The position numbers and the translations under genes were made by a program. 10,806 nucleotides of DNA from CADEEV01 sp032127875 (GTDB lineage Bacteria; Acidobacteriota; Vicinamibacteria; Fen-336). Each line of letters opens with the position of its first letter. Positions within the stretch are counted from its first letter, which is position 1. This document shows, one piece after another, positions 1-6,314 of this stretch. The DNA lies in assembly GCA_032127875.1 (NCBI GenBank), contig JAQBHI010000070.1, forward strand, positions 1-10,806, written 5' to 3'. The notes below the pieces were generated by a model that ran no database searches, had not been told where the DNA came from, and worked only from the letters and a program-made list of their open reading frames with translations.

Positions 1-1002
1 CCCGTGGTCAAGCGGACCGGGGCCACCAAGACGCCCTCGACGGCGGTCGAGGTGCTCGAAGAGCTGGCCGCGCAGCACGACATCTGCCGATCGATCCTCG
101 ACTGGCGGGGGCTGGCCAAGCTGAAGGGCACCTACATCGACGCGTTGCCGGCGCTGGTCAATCCCGAAACCGGCCGGGTGCACACGCAGATCAGTCAGGC
201 CGTGGCGGCCACCGGGAGGCTGAGCAGCAGCGATCCGAACCTCCAGAACATTCCGATCCGGACCGAAATTGGGCGGCGGATCCGGCAGGCCTTCATCGCC
301 GAACCCGGCTGCGTGCTCATCTCCGCCGACTACTCGCAGATCGAGCTGCGCGTGCTCGCGCATTTGTCGGGAGACGAGGCGCTGATCGAGGCGTTCGAGC
401 GCGGAGACGACATTCACGCGCAGACGGCCGCGAAGGTGTTCGGCCCCGACAGCACGCTCGACCCGCACGAGCTGAGGCGCCGGGCCAAGATCGTCAACTA
501 CGCGCTGCTCTACGGGAAGACCGCCTTCAGCCTCGCGAAGGATCTCGGCATTCCGAAGAAGCAGGCCGAGCTGTTCACCCAGGCCTACTTCGCGCGCTAC
601 CCCGGGGTGCAGCGCTTCATCGACGAAACCGTCGCGAAGGCGCGAGAGACGGGAACGGTTCGGACCCTGCTCGGCCGGCTGCGCCGGCTGCCGGATCTGC
701 AAGCCAAGAACTTCCAGGTGCGCATGGAAGCCGAGCGCCAGGCGCGCAATACGCCGGTGCAGGGCTCGGCGGCCGATCTGATCAAGAAAGCGATGCTCGA
801 CCTGGATCGGGCGCTTCGCGAGCGCCGCCTCGAGTCGCGTCTCATCCTGCAGATCCACGACGAGTTGCTGCTCGAGGTGCCCGAAAGCGAAGCGGGCACG
901 GCCAGGGACCTCGTCGAAGATGTGATGGAAAACGCCCTCGCTCTCGACGTGCCGCTCGTGGTCGCTGCGCGGCTGGGACGCAACTGGGCCGAAGCGCACT
1001 AG
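1..1002 (+). CDS. polA: DNA polymerase I, C-terminal polymerase domain (5' end outside window)
   Basis: Family A DNA polymerase that fills gaps in repair and replaces Okazaki primers. Only the last 333 codons are present; by comparison with E. coli Pol I (928 aa) the 5'-nuclease domain, 3'-5' exonuclease-like domain and most of the thumb lie upstream of the window. The fragment opens in the thumb region, followed by TGRLSSSDPNLQNIP. Motif A is DYSQIELR with the metal-binding Asp at codon 110. Motif B (O-helix) reads RRRAKIVNYALLYG, with the dNTP-binding Lys at codon 163 and Tyr at codons 167 and 171. Motif C is the HDE triad at codons 286-288. The palm ends normally at TAG 1000-1002. The Tyr at codon 167 (bases 499-501) replaces the Phe762 of E. 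coli and is unusual. The GTG at position 4 is internal, not a start. Family assignment is secure. Confidence 0.97.
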   Translation, partial: PVVKRTGATKTPSTAVEVLEELAAQHDICRSILDWRGLAKLKGTYIDALPALVNPETGRVHTQISQAVAATGRLSSSDPNLQNIPIRTEIGRRIRQAFIAEPGCVLISADYSQIELRVLAHLSGDEALIEAFERGDDIHAQTAAKVFGPDSTLDPHELRRRAKIVNYALLYGKTAFSLAKDLGIPKKQAELFTQAYFARYPGVQRFIDETVAKARETGTVRTLLGRLRRLPDLQAKNFQVRMEAERQARNTPVQGSAADLIKKAMLDLDRALRERRLESRLILQIHDELLLEVPESEAGTARDLVEDVMENALALDVPLVVAARLGRNWAEAH

Positions 1003-1013
1003 GCCGAGCTTCG

Positions 1014-1042
1014 TTGACGCGTGCTGGCGCGCACCGTATCCT
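1014..1042 (+). promoter_or_regulatory. Candidate sigma70-type promoter for the lipoprotein-fmdB pair
   Basis: TTGACG (1014-1019) and TATCCT (1037-1042) are separated by exactly 17 bases, matching the -35 and -10 consensus at 5/6 and 4/6. It begins 12 bases after the polA stop and would place the transcript start near 1050, about 40 bases before the ATG at 1092. It suggests that the two small downstream genes are not dependent on polA read-through. It is a pattern match only. Confidence 0.5.
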
Positions 1043-1052
1043 TCGAGTGAAG

Positions 1053-1075
1053 GCCCCGTTTTTCCGCGACGGGGC
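1053..1075 (+). promoter_or_regulatory. Stem-loop in the leader of the lipoprotein gene
   Basis: GCCCCGT (1053-1059) pairs perfectly with ACGGGGC (1069-1075) around a 9-base T-rich loop. The purine-rich ribosome site AGGGAG (1076-1081) starts directly after the stem and lies 10 bases before the ATG. The Ts sit in the loop rather than behind the stem, so this does not look like a polA terminator. A leader structure that affects ribosome access or transcript stability is inference. Confidence 0.4.
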
Positions 1076-1091
1076 AGGGAGAACGAGCGAC

Positions 1092-1481
1092 ATGCACAAG
1101 AGAAAGAACGTCCTGAGCCTGGCTGCCGTGGTCCTGCTGGTGGCCTGCGCGGCCCCCGCCGAGGAGCACCTCGTCTCGCCAGAAGCGGCCAGCGCGCGTC
1201 TGGCCAAAGCCGCTGCGGCCCGCGCCCACGACCAGGCGACTCTCGAGACGGTGCTGGCGACGCCCGCGGCGAGCCGCGCTGCGGCGAGCGTGGGTGCCGA
1301 CCTTGCGGTCGTGCGCGACGCGGTCGCGACGCTTTCCGACGGCGAACTAAGGGACCTGGCCCGGCGCGCCGAAGCGCTCCGGACCGACCCGGTCGCGGGT
1401 CTGGATCACGACGTGGAGCAGCTGCTGGTCGTGTTCTTGATCGTCGCGATCGTGATCCTGGTCATCAAGGCCGTCGACTAG
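1092..1481 (+). CDS. Small putative lipoprotein with hydrophobic C-terminus (PA2779-like)
   Basis: A 129-residue protein of unknown function. The N-terminus is a lipoprotein signal: basic MHKRK, a hydrophobic run, then the lipobox LVAC with the lipidated Cys at residue 19. The mature part is Ala/Arg-rich and probably helical (about 26-105), with a stretch LSDGELRDLARRAEAL followed by AGLD, and ends in a hydrophobic segment at about 111-125 with only KAVD after it. This order (leader, helical part with an L-S/T-D-x-E-L-like stretch, Ala-Gly, C-terminal hydrophobic helix) recalls the PA2779 family of small uncharacterised proteins; I cannot confirm this without a profile search, and that family does not always carry a lipobox. 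The ATG at 1092 is preferred because it has AGGGAG 10 bases upstream and gives the signal sequence; a longer in-frame start at 1014 falls inside the promoter. The stop abuts the start of fmdB. Confidence 0.75.
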   Translation: MHKRKNVLSLAAVVLLVACAAPAEEHLVSPEAASARLAKAAAARAHDQATLETVLATPAASRAAASVGADLAVVRDAVATLSDGELRDLARRAEALRTDPVAGLDHDVEQLLVVFLIVAIVILVIKAVD

Positions 1482-1877
1482 GTGCCGCTGTACGAGTATC
1501 AATGCCCGAAGTGCGGGCGCTTCGAGGTCATCCGGAGGTTTTCGGATCCTCCACTCAAGAAGTGCCCCACCTGCGCCAAGACGGTTCAGAAGTTGGCGTC
1601 GGCCCCCGCAATCCAGTTCAAGGGTGCAGGCTGGTACGTAACGGACTACGCGAAGAAGTCCTCGGGCGAAGGCGCTTCGAAAGGCGAGGGCGAAAAGGCG
1701 GAACCCGGCAAGGCGGAATCGGGCAAGGCGGAATCGGGCAAGATGGAAGGCGCCAAGGCTGACGCGAGTTCGTCGTCGGCTTCGAGCGAGGCGAGCTCAT
1801 CCGCGAGCGAGCCGAGCTCGGCGAAGCCTGCCAAACCGAAGGACGCGAAGGCCTCGAGCGACCGGTCGTCCAAGTAG
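1482..1877 (+). CDS. FmdB-family zinc-ribbon protein with long low-complexity tail
   Basis: A 131-residue protein starting with GTG immediately after the TAG of the lipoprotein gene, so its translation is probably coupled to that gene; there is no clear ribosome site of its own. Residues 1-57 are a typical FmdB/CxxC_CxxC_SSSS domain: MPLYEYQCPKCG opening, zinc-ligand cysteines 8, 11, 28 and 31, and the FKGAGWYVTDY signature at 46-56. The rest (about 58-131) is disordered: Lys/Glu/Gly repeats, then a Ser-rich stretch, then a Lys-rich end. FmdB was named from the formamidase cluster of Methylophilus, where a regulatory role was proposed; the role of most homologues is unknown. Such tails are common in the family but vary in length. 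Next to it on the other strand, galU ends 10 bases away. Confidence 0.9.
   Translation: MPLYEYQCPKCGRFEVIRRFSDPPLKKCPTCAKTVQKLASAPAIQFKGAGWYVTDYAKKSSGEGASKGEGEKAEPGKAESGKAESGKMEGAKADASSSSASSEASSSASEPSSAKPAKPKDAKASSDRSSK
1695..1754 (+). repeat. 15-bp tandem repeat inside the fmdB tail
   Basis: Four in-frame units of 15 bases (1695-1709, 1710-1724, 1725-1739, 1740-1754), with the form AAGGCGGAATCGGGC. Units 2 and 3 are identical, unit 1 differs at two bases, and unit 4 is diverged. They encode the five-residue pattern K-A/M-E-x-G. The length is a multiple of three, so copy-number change would alter tail length without a frameshift. Confidence 0.85.
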
Positions 1878-1887
1878 CTCGGGGGGC

Positions 1888-2766
1888 CTAGAGCTTCAGA
1901 CCGCGGAGGTATTCGCGGAACGGCCCGCCCAGGTCGGGGCGCTTCAGGGCGAACTCGACCGTGGCCTTCAGGAAGCCGAGCTTGTTGCCGGCGTCGTGAC
2001 GCACTCCCTCGAAACGGTAACCGAACAGCGGGCGTCTTTCCTTCAGCGCCCGCAGCCCGTTGGTGAGCTGAATTTCTCCGGCAGCATCGCGCGGCGTCGT
2101 CTCGAGCGCCGCAAAGATGTCGGGCGTCAGGATGTAGCGGCCGATGATGGCCAGATCGCTCGGAGCCTCGCCGGGGCTGGGCTTTTCGACCATGTCCCGG
2201 ATCCGGTAGACGCGTCCGCTGGCACCCTCGGCGGCGCCGTCGATCACACCGTAGGCCGAGATCTCGCTCTCCGGCACCTGTTGAACGGCGATCACCGGGC
2301 CGCCATGGGCATCGAACACGTCGATCATCTGGCGCATGCAGGGCACGGCGCTGTCGATGATGTCGTCGCCGAGCATCACCGCGAAGGGTTCGTCGCCGAT
2401 CAGATCCTTGGCCATCAAGACGGCGTGGCCCAGGCCGAGCGTCTCACCCTGCCGCACGTAGGAAACGTTGATCATATTCGAGACTGCGCGAACTTGATCG
2501 AGCAACTCGGTCTTGCCGCGCTCCTGGAGCAGCCGCTCCAGTTCGTAGGACACGTCGAAGTGGTCTTCGATCGCGTTCTTGCCCCGGCCCGTCACGATGA
2601 TGATGTTGGTCAGGCCCGAGGCCACCGCTTCCTCGATCACGTACTGGATGATCGGCTTGTCGACGAGCGGCAGCATCTCCTTCGGCTGCGCCTTGGTGGC
2701 GGGCAGGAAGCGCGTGCCGAGGCCTGCGGCTGGAAACACTGCCTTGCGGATCTTCGCCATCGCCAT
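1888..2766 (-). CDS. galU: UTP--glucose-1-phosphate uridylyltransferase
   Basis: Makes UDP-glucose from UTP and glucose-1-phosphate in the cytoplasm, feeding lipopolysaccharide, capsule, trehalose and other glycan pathways. The 292-residue protein has the nucleotide-binding signature AAGLGTRFLPATKAQPKEML (13-32), the sugar-nucleotide lysine region DKPIIQYVIEEA (36-47), the metal-binding GDD (133-135), the EKP motif (194-196) and RHDAGNKLG (256-264), all as in bacterial GalU (about 290-300 aa). The start is ambiguous: the sequence begins ATGGCGATGGCG, and either ATG (2766 or 2760) would do; no Shine-Dalgarno sequence precedes either. A TGGTAGCAT extended -10-like site at 2777-2785 would give an almost leaderless mRNA. 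The gene is convergent with fmdB and divergent from serS, so it is probably monocistronic. Confidence 0.96.
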   Translation of the reverse strand: MAMAKIRKAVFPAAGLGTRFLPATKAQPKEMLPLVDKPIIQYVIEEAVASGLTNIIIVTGRGKNAIEDHFDVSYELERLLQERGKTELLDQVRAVSNMINVSYVRQGETLGLGHAVLMAKDLIGDEPFAVMLGDDIIDSAVPCMRQMIDVFDAHGGPVIAVQQVPESEISAYGVIDGAAEGASGRVYRIRDMVEKPSPGEAPSDLAIIGRYILTPDIFAALETTPRDAAGEIQLTNGLRALKERRPLFGYRFEGVRHDAGNKLGFLKATVEFALKRPDLGGPFREYLRGLKL

Positions 2767-2849
2767 CGTGCGCGGGATGCTACCACACGGCGATCATTCG
2801 CCGGGCCGTGCTATTCTCGCGCTTTCGCGTAAGGAGGTCGGAGAGCGCC
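2767..2849. promoter_or_regulatory. Divergent galU/serS promoter region
   Basis: This gap must drive both genes unless long transcripts cross it. Toward serS (+), TGCTATTCT at 2809-2817 is an extended -10-like element (TGnTAnnnT) without a recognisable -35, and CGCG-CTTT-CGCG (2818-2829) can form a small hairpin. Toward galU (-), TGGTAGCAT (2785 down to 2777) is of the same type, again without a good -35. Both are pattern matches in a short GC-rich gap. Confidence 0.35.
2831..2837 (+). promoter_or_regulatory. Shine-Dalgarno site deciding the serS start
   Basis: AAGGAGG, a full match to the anti-Shine-Dalgarno core, lies 12 bases before the GTG at 2850. This, with the family-typical LDLKFV N-terminus, selects the GTG over the upstream in-frame ATG at 2808. 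Confidence 0.8.
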
Positions 2850-4148
2850 GTGCTGGACTTGAAGTTCGTTGCGGAGAACAAAGACGCTATCGCGCAGATG
2901 CTGGAGCGGCGCGGTCAGACTCTGGGCGAGGCGGATCCGTGGGGTCTCGATGCGCGGCGCCGCCAAATCATCCAAGAAGTTGAGAAACGTCAGCATCAGC
3001 AGAACGGTCTCAACAAGGAAATCTCTGGCCTCATCAAGTCCGGCCACTCGCCTGTGGCTGCGAGAAAAGCGATAGCCCCCAGTCACGAGCAGCTATCCAC
3101 TGAGATCAGGGATCTGAATGGCCAACTCGGCAGGGTGCAGGCCGACCTCCGCCAGATCCTGCTCGGGATCCCGAACGTCCCGGACGCGAGCGTGCCGGTC
3201 GGCGCCGATGCAACCGCAAACCTCGAGGTGCGCCGCGTCGGCCAGCCGCAGAGCTTCGACTTCGTCGCGAAGGAGCACTGGGCGCTTGGGACCGAACTCG
3301 GCATTCTCGACTTCGAGCGGGCCGCCAAGCTCTCTGGCGCGCGCTTCGCCGTCTACTGGGACGACGGGGCCCGGCTCGAGCGTGCCTTGATCCAGTTCAT
3401 GCTCGACCTGCACACTCGTGAACGGGGCTACCGCGAGGTCATCCCGCCGTATCTCGTCACCGCCGAGACCCTCGAAGGCACGGGCCAACTGCCCAAGTTC
3501 GAGGGCGATCTCTTCAAGACCCGGGCCGGCGAAAAGGATCTCTACCTGATCCCTACGGCTGAGGTGCCGCTCACCAACCTGCATCGTGACGAGATGCTGG
3601 AGCCAGCGCAGCTGCCCCTCAGGTACGTGGCCTTCACGCCCTGCTTCCGCTCCGAGGCTGGCTCGTACGGCAAGGATGTGCGGGGCCTGATCCGCCAGCA
3701 CCAGTTCCACAAGGTCGAGCTGGTGAAACTAACGACGCCCGAGACGTCGATGGAAGAGCTGGAAGCGATGGTCGCCGACGCCGAGCAAGTCTTGAAGCGT
3801 CTCGGCCTCGCCTATCGCGTGGTGCTGCTCTCTACAGGCGACATGGGATTCTCGGCGGCCAAGACCTACGACATCGAGGTCTGGCTGCCCGGGCAGCAGG
3901 CCTACCGTGAGATCTCGTCGTGCTCGAACTGCACGGATTTCCAGGCGCGCCGTGCCGTACTGCGCTATCGGCCCGACGCCAAGTCGAAGCCGCGCTTCGT
4001 TCACACCTTGAACGGCAGCGGCCTGGCAGTGGGCCGAACGCTGATCGCCGTGCTGGAGAACTACCAGCAGGCAGACGGCTCGATCGTGATCCCCGAGGCC
4101 TTGCGCCCTTACATGAACGGCCTGAAGCGCATCAGCAAATCAGCATAG
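2850..4148 (+). CDS. serS: Seryl-tRNA synthetase
   Basis: Class II aminoacyl-tRNA synthetase that charges tRNA-Ser (and tRNA-Sec where present) in the cytoplasm. The 432-residue protein has the usual family length. Residues about 30-105 form the N-terminal antiparallel coiled-coil arm that recognises the long variable arm of tRNA-Ser; the arm carries typical Gln/Lys/Glu heptads and ends before GIPNVPD. The catalytic domain shows TGQLPKF (211-217), the serine-binding TAE loop (236-238), motif 2 FRSEAGSYGKDVRGLIRQHQF (266-286) and motif 3 GSGLAVGRTL (389-398). The GTG start gives the standard LDLKFV opening and has AAGGAGG upstream. The 3' end overlaps the 3' end of queA on the other strand by 17 bases. 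No T-box or other leader regulator is visible. Confidence 0.97.
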   Translation: MLDLKFVAENKDAIAQMLERRGQTLGEADPWGLDARRRQIIQEVEKRQHQQNGLNKEISGLIKSGHSPVAARKAIAPSHEQLSTEIRDLNGQLGRVQADLRQILLGIPNVPDASVPVGADATANLEVRRVGQPQSFDFVAKEHWALGTELGILDFERAAKLSGARFAVYWDDGARLERALIQFMLDLHTRERGYREVIPPYLVTAETLEGTGQLPKFEGDLFKTRAGEKDLYLIPTAEVPLTNLHRDEMLEPAQLPLRYVAFTPCFRSEAGSYGKDVRGLIRQHQFHKVELVKLTTPETSMEELEAMVADAEQVLKRLGLAYRVVLLSTGDMGFSAAKTYDIEVWLPGQQAYREISSCSNCTDFQARRAVLRYRPDAKSKPRFVHTLNGSGLAVGRTLIAVLENYQQADGSIVIPEALRPYMNGLKRISKSA

Positions 4149-5166
4149 CGTCGCCGTAGCTATAAAAGCGGTAGCCTCGTTTGACGGCCTCGGCGTAGGC
4201 GGCGAGCACGCGTTCGCGGCCGGCGAAGGCGGCCACCAGTAGCAGCAGCGACGAGCGTGGCAGGTGGAAGTTGGTGATGAGCGCGTCCACCGCCTGGAAG
4301 CCAAAGCCCGGCACGATCACGCAGTCGGTCTCGCCGCGGCAGGGCCGGACGACACCGTCGGTGCGAGCTGCCGTCTCGAGCGCACGCACGGTCGTCGTCC
4401 CGACGGCCACGATCCGGCCGCCTCGGGCGCGGCGGCGGGCGATCGCCTCGGCCGTGGCAGCAGGGATCTCGAAGGGCTCCGGATCGACACGATGTTCCTC
4501 GACGCGCTCGACCTTGACCGGTCGGAAGGTGCCCGGGCCGACGTGGAGAACGATTTCGGCGCGATCGACACCCTGCTTAGCGAGGCGTTCGAGAAGCGCT
4601 GGCGTGAAATGCAGGCCGGCGGTCGGCGCGGCGACGCTGCCACGCTCGAGCGCATAAACCGTCTGGTAGCGCTCGCGGTCCTCGGGTCGATCGGGACGCG
4701 CGACGTAGGGCGGAAGCGGCGTGTGTCCCCACTTCTCGAGCAGGGCCCAGGGATCGCCTTCCGATTCGAGCCGCACACGACGTCGGCCCTCCGGGCCAAC
4801 CGCTCCCGAAAGAATCGCGATCGAAAGCTCGGCGCTCACTAGGACACGCTCCCCAACCTTGAGCCTGCGTGCCGGCTTGAGGAGCGCCTCCCACTCTCGA
4901 TCGTCCTGCGACGGGCGCAGAAGCAGGACCTCCGCCGAGCCGCCGCCGTGGCGTCGCCCGAGCAGGCGAGCCGGGAACACGCGGCTGCGGTTCACGACCA
5001 GCAAGTCGCCGGGTCGCAGCAGGAGGGGAAGGTCGCGGAAGCGTTGGTGCTGCCGATCGCCTGCGACGCGGTCCAGCGTCATCAGCCGCGATGCGTCGCG
5101 CTCAGCCAGCGGCTCCTGGGCGATGCGCTCAGCCGGAAGCTCATAATCGAAGTCCGCGATGTCCAA
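4132..5166 (-). CDS. queA: S-adenosylmethionine:tRNA ribosyltransferase-isomerase
   Basis: Transfers and isomerises the ribosyl part of S-adenosylmethionine onto preQ1 in tRNA, giving epoxyqueuosine at wobble position 34 of GUN-anticodon tRNAs. The 344-residue protein is of normal length and shows the family opening DIADFDYELPAERIAQ, then GDLLVVNRSRVFPARLLG (53-70), the signature GSVAAPTAGLHFT (176-188), LHVGPGTF (207-214), TNFHLPRS (298-305) and the C-terminal YSYGDAMLI. The start is a TTG at 5166: a TGA lies in frame a few codons upstream, no ATG or GTG intervenes, and AGGTAGGT (5170-5177) sits just before it. Last gene of the minus-strand yebC-ruv-queA series, 106 bases after ruvB; tgt is not in the window. 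Confidence 0.96.
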   Translation of the reverse strand: MDIADFDYELPAERIAQEPLAERDASRLMTLDRVAGDRQHQRFRDLPLLLRPGDLLVVNRSRVFPARLLGRRHGGGSAEVLLLRPSQDDREWEALLKPARRLKVGERVLVSAELSIAILSGAVGPEGRRRVRLESEGDPWALLEKWGHTPLPPYVARPDRPEDRERYQTVYALERGSVAAPTAGLHFTPALLERLAKQGVDRAEIVLHVGPGTFRPVKVERVEEHRVDPEPFEIPAATAEAIARRRARGGRIVAVGTTTVRALETAARTDGVVRPCRGETDCVIVPGFGFQAVDALITNFHLPRSSLLLLVAAFAGRERVLAAYAEAVKRGYRFYSYGDAMLIC

Positions 5167-5184
5167 GAGACCTACCTGCAGCGA

Positions 5185-5205
5185 GCGCCGGGATCACTCC
5201 GGCGC
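5185..5205 (-). promoter_or_regulatory. Stem-loop just upstream of queA
   Basis: GCGCCGG (5185-5191) and CCGGCGC (5199-5205) pair perfectly around a 7-base loop. On the minus strand the structure ends 18 bases before the queA TTG, next to its ribosome site. No preQ1-riboswitch-like A-rich tail is present. Any regulatory role is inference. Confidence 0.4.
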
Positions 5206-5234
5206 GAGCGGTTGAGGGGGAGCGCTTCGCGCGC

Positions 5235-5265
5235 GGGGGGGTGCGTCTGGCATCCGTACCCCCCC
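5235..5265 (-). promoter_or_regulatory. G7/C7 stem-loop after ruvB
   Basis: Seven Gs (5235-5241) face seven Cs (5259-5265). With T5242-A5258 this gives an 8-bp stem, extended on the plus strand to 11 pairs with one G-U wobble, around a 9-base loop. On the minus strand it begins 7 bases after the ruvB stop. No T-tract follows, so it is not a standard intrinsic terminator; it could protect the 3' end of the ruv mRNA or reduce read-through into queA. Confidence 0.45.
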
Positions 5266-5272
5266 AAGTTCT

Positions 5273-6301
5273 TCAGAACAGCTTCTTCTGGCCGATGCCG
5301 CCTTCGGGAAGAGTGCGGCCGAAGTGCTCGTAGGCACGGCGCGTGACGACACGGCCGCGTGGCGTCCGGTCGAGGAAACCGATCTGCAGCAGGTAGGGTT
5401 CGTAGATGTCCTCGATCGCGTCGGCCTCTTCGCTGATCGCCGCTGCGATCGCGCTCACCCCGACGGGGCCGCCCCCGAACTTGTCTATGATGGTGAGCAG
5501 CAGCTTGCGGTCCACTTCGTCGAAGCCGTTCTGGTCGACCTCTAGCAGGGCCAGGGCGTCCTTCGCCACGCTCAGGGTAATCACGCCGTCGGCTCGGACC
5601 TGGGCGAAGTCGCGAACCCGGCGCAACAGGCGGTTCACAATGCGCGGCGTGCCGCGGCTGCGGGAGGCGATCTCGCGGGCGCCCTCGGCTTCGAGGGGCA
5701 CGCCCAGAATGCGCGCCGAGCGCGTGACGATGAACTCGAGGTCAGCCTGCGAATAGAAATCGAGACGATGCACGATGCCGAAGCGGCCCCGCAACGGGGC
5801 GGTCAGGAGTCCCGCGCGCGTCGTCGCAGCGACGAGCGTGAAGGGCTTGAGAGGGATTTTCATGGAACGCGCGCCGGGCCCGGTGCCGATCATGAGATCG
5901 AGGCTCTGATCCTCGAGCGCCGGGTAGAGGATCTCCTCCACCTTGGCGTCGAGGCGATGGATCTCATCGATGAAAAGCACCTCGCGCGCCTCGAGAGCGG
6001 TCAGCAGTGCCGCCAGGTCCCCGGCCCGCTCGATGATCGGCCCTGCCGTTGCCTTGATGGGCGTCTCGAGCTCCGCGGCGATGACGTGGGCCAGGCTGGT
6101 CTTGCCGACGCCCGGCGGCCCGAAGAGCAGTACGTGATCGAGCGCCTCTCCCCGGCTCCGGGCAGCTTCGATGGCGACCCGGAGGTTGGCGATGACCTGG
6201 GGCTGGCCAACGTATTCGTCGAGTCGCTTGGGCCGCAGCGACTGGTCAAAGCCGAGGTCGTCGTCGACCGGGCGGCCGGTCACCAGGCGGGGGTCGGTCA
6301 C
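5273..6301 (-). CDS. ruvB: Holliday junction branch migration ATPase RuvB
   Basis: AAA+ hexameric motor that, loaded by RuvA, pumps DNA through Holliday junctions during recombinational repair. The 342-residue protein has the RuvB N-terminus (SLRPKRLDEYVGQ, 21-33), Walker A GPPGVGKT (61-68), Walker B VLFIDE (108-113), sensor AATTRAG (158-164), the arginine-finger region PLRGRFG (169-175), sensor 2 around GTPRIVNRLLRR (217-228) and a C-terminal winged-helix DNA-binding domain with FGGGPVGV (275-282). The start is GTG at 6301, 13 bases after the ruvA stop, with only a weak AGG ribosome site, so coupling to ruvA translation is likely. Confidence 0.97.
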   Translation of the reverse strand: MTDPRLVTGRPVDDDLGFDQSLRPKRLDEYVGQPQVIANLRVAIEAARSRGEALDHVLLFGPPGVGKTSLAHVIAAELETPIKATAGPIIERAGDLAALLTALEAREVLFIDEIHRLDAKVEEILYPALEDQSLDLMIGTGPGARSMKIPLKPFTLVAATTRAGLLTAPLRGRFGIVHRLDFYSQADLEFIVTRSARILGVPLEAEGAREIASRSRGTPRIVNRLLRRVRDFAQVRADGVITLSVAKDALALLEVDQNGFDEVDRKLLLTIIDKFGGGPVGVSAIAAAISEEADAIEDIYEPYLLQIGFLDRTPRGRVVTRRAYEHFGRTLPEGGIGQKKLF

Positions 6302-6314
6302 CTTCGCCTACTGC

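Noticed and set aside
1996..2832. A 278-codon open frame on the plus strand across galU
   Set aside because: It is antisense to a clearly conserved galU and shows no recognisable domain; long antisense frames are expected in GC-rich genes.
2808..2849. Upstream ATG start for serS adding 14 residues
   Set aside because: It lies before the AAGGAGG ribosome site and inside the probable promoter; the family N-terminus begins at the GTG at 2850.
4264..4842. Plus-strand open frames inside queA, and similar ones inside ruvB (5768-6385)
   Set aside because: Both are opposite to intact, conserved genes with all motifs in place.
5167..5272. A preQ1 riboswitch before queA
   Set aside because: The spacer is very GC-rich and lacks the A-rich tail and pseudoknot layout of the known preQ1 classes; the hairpins seen there are simple.
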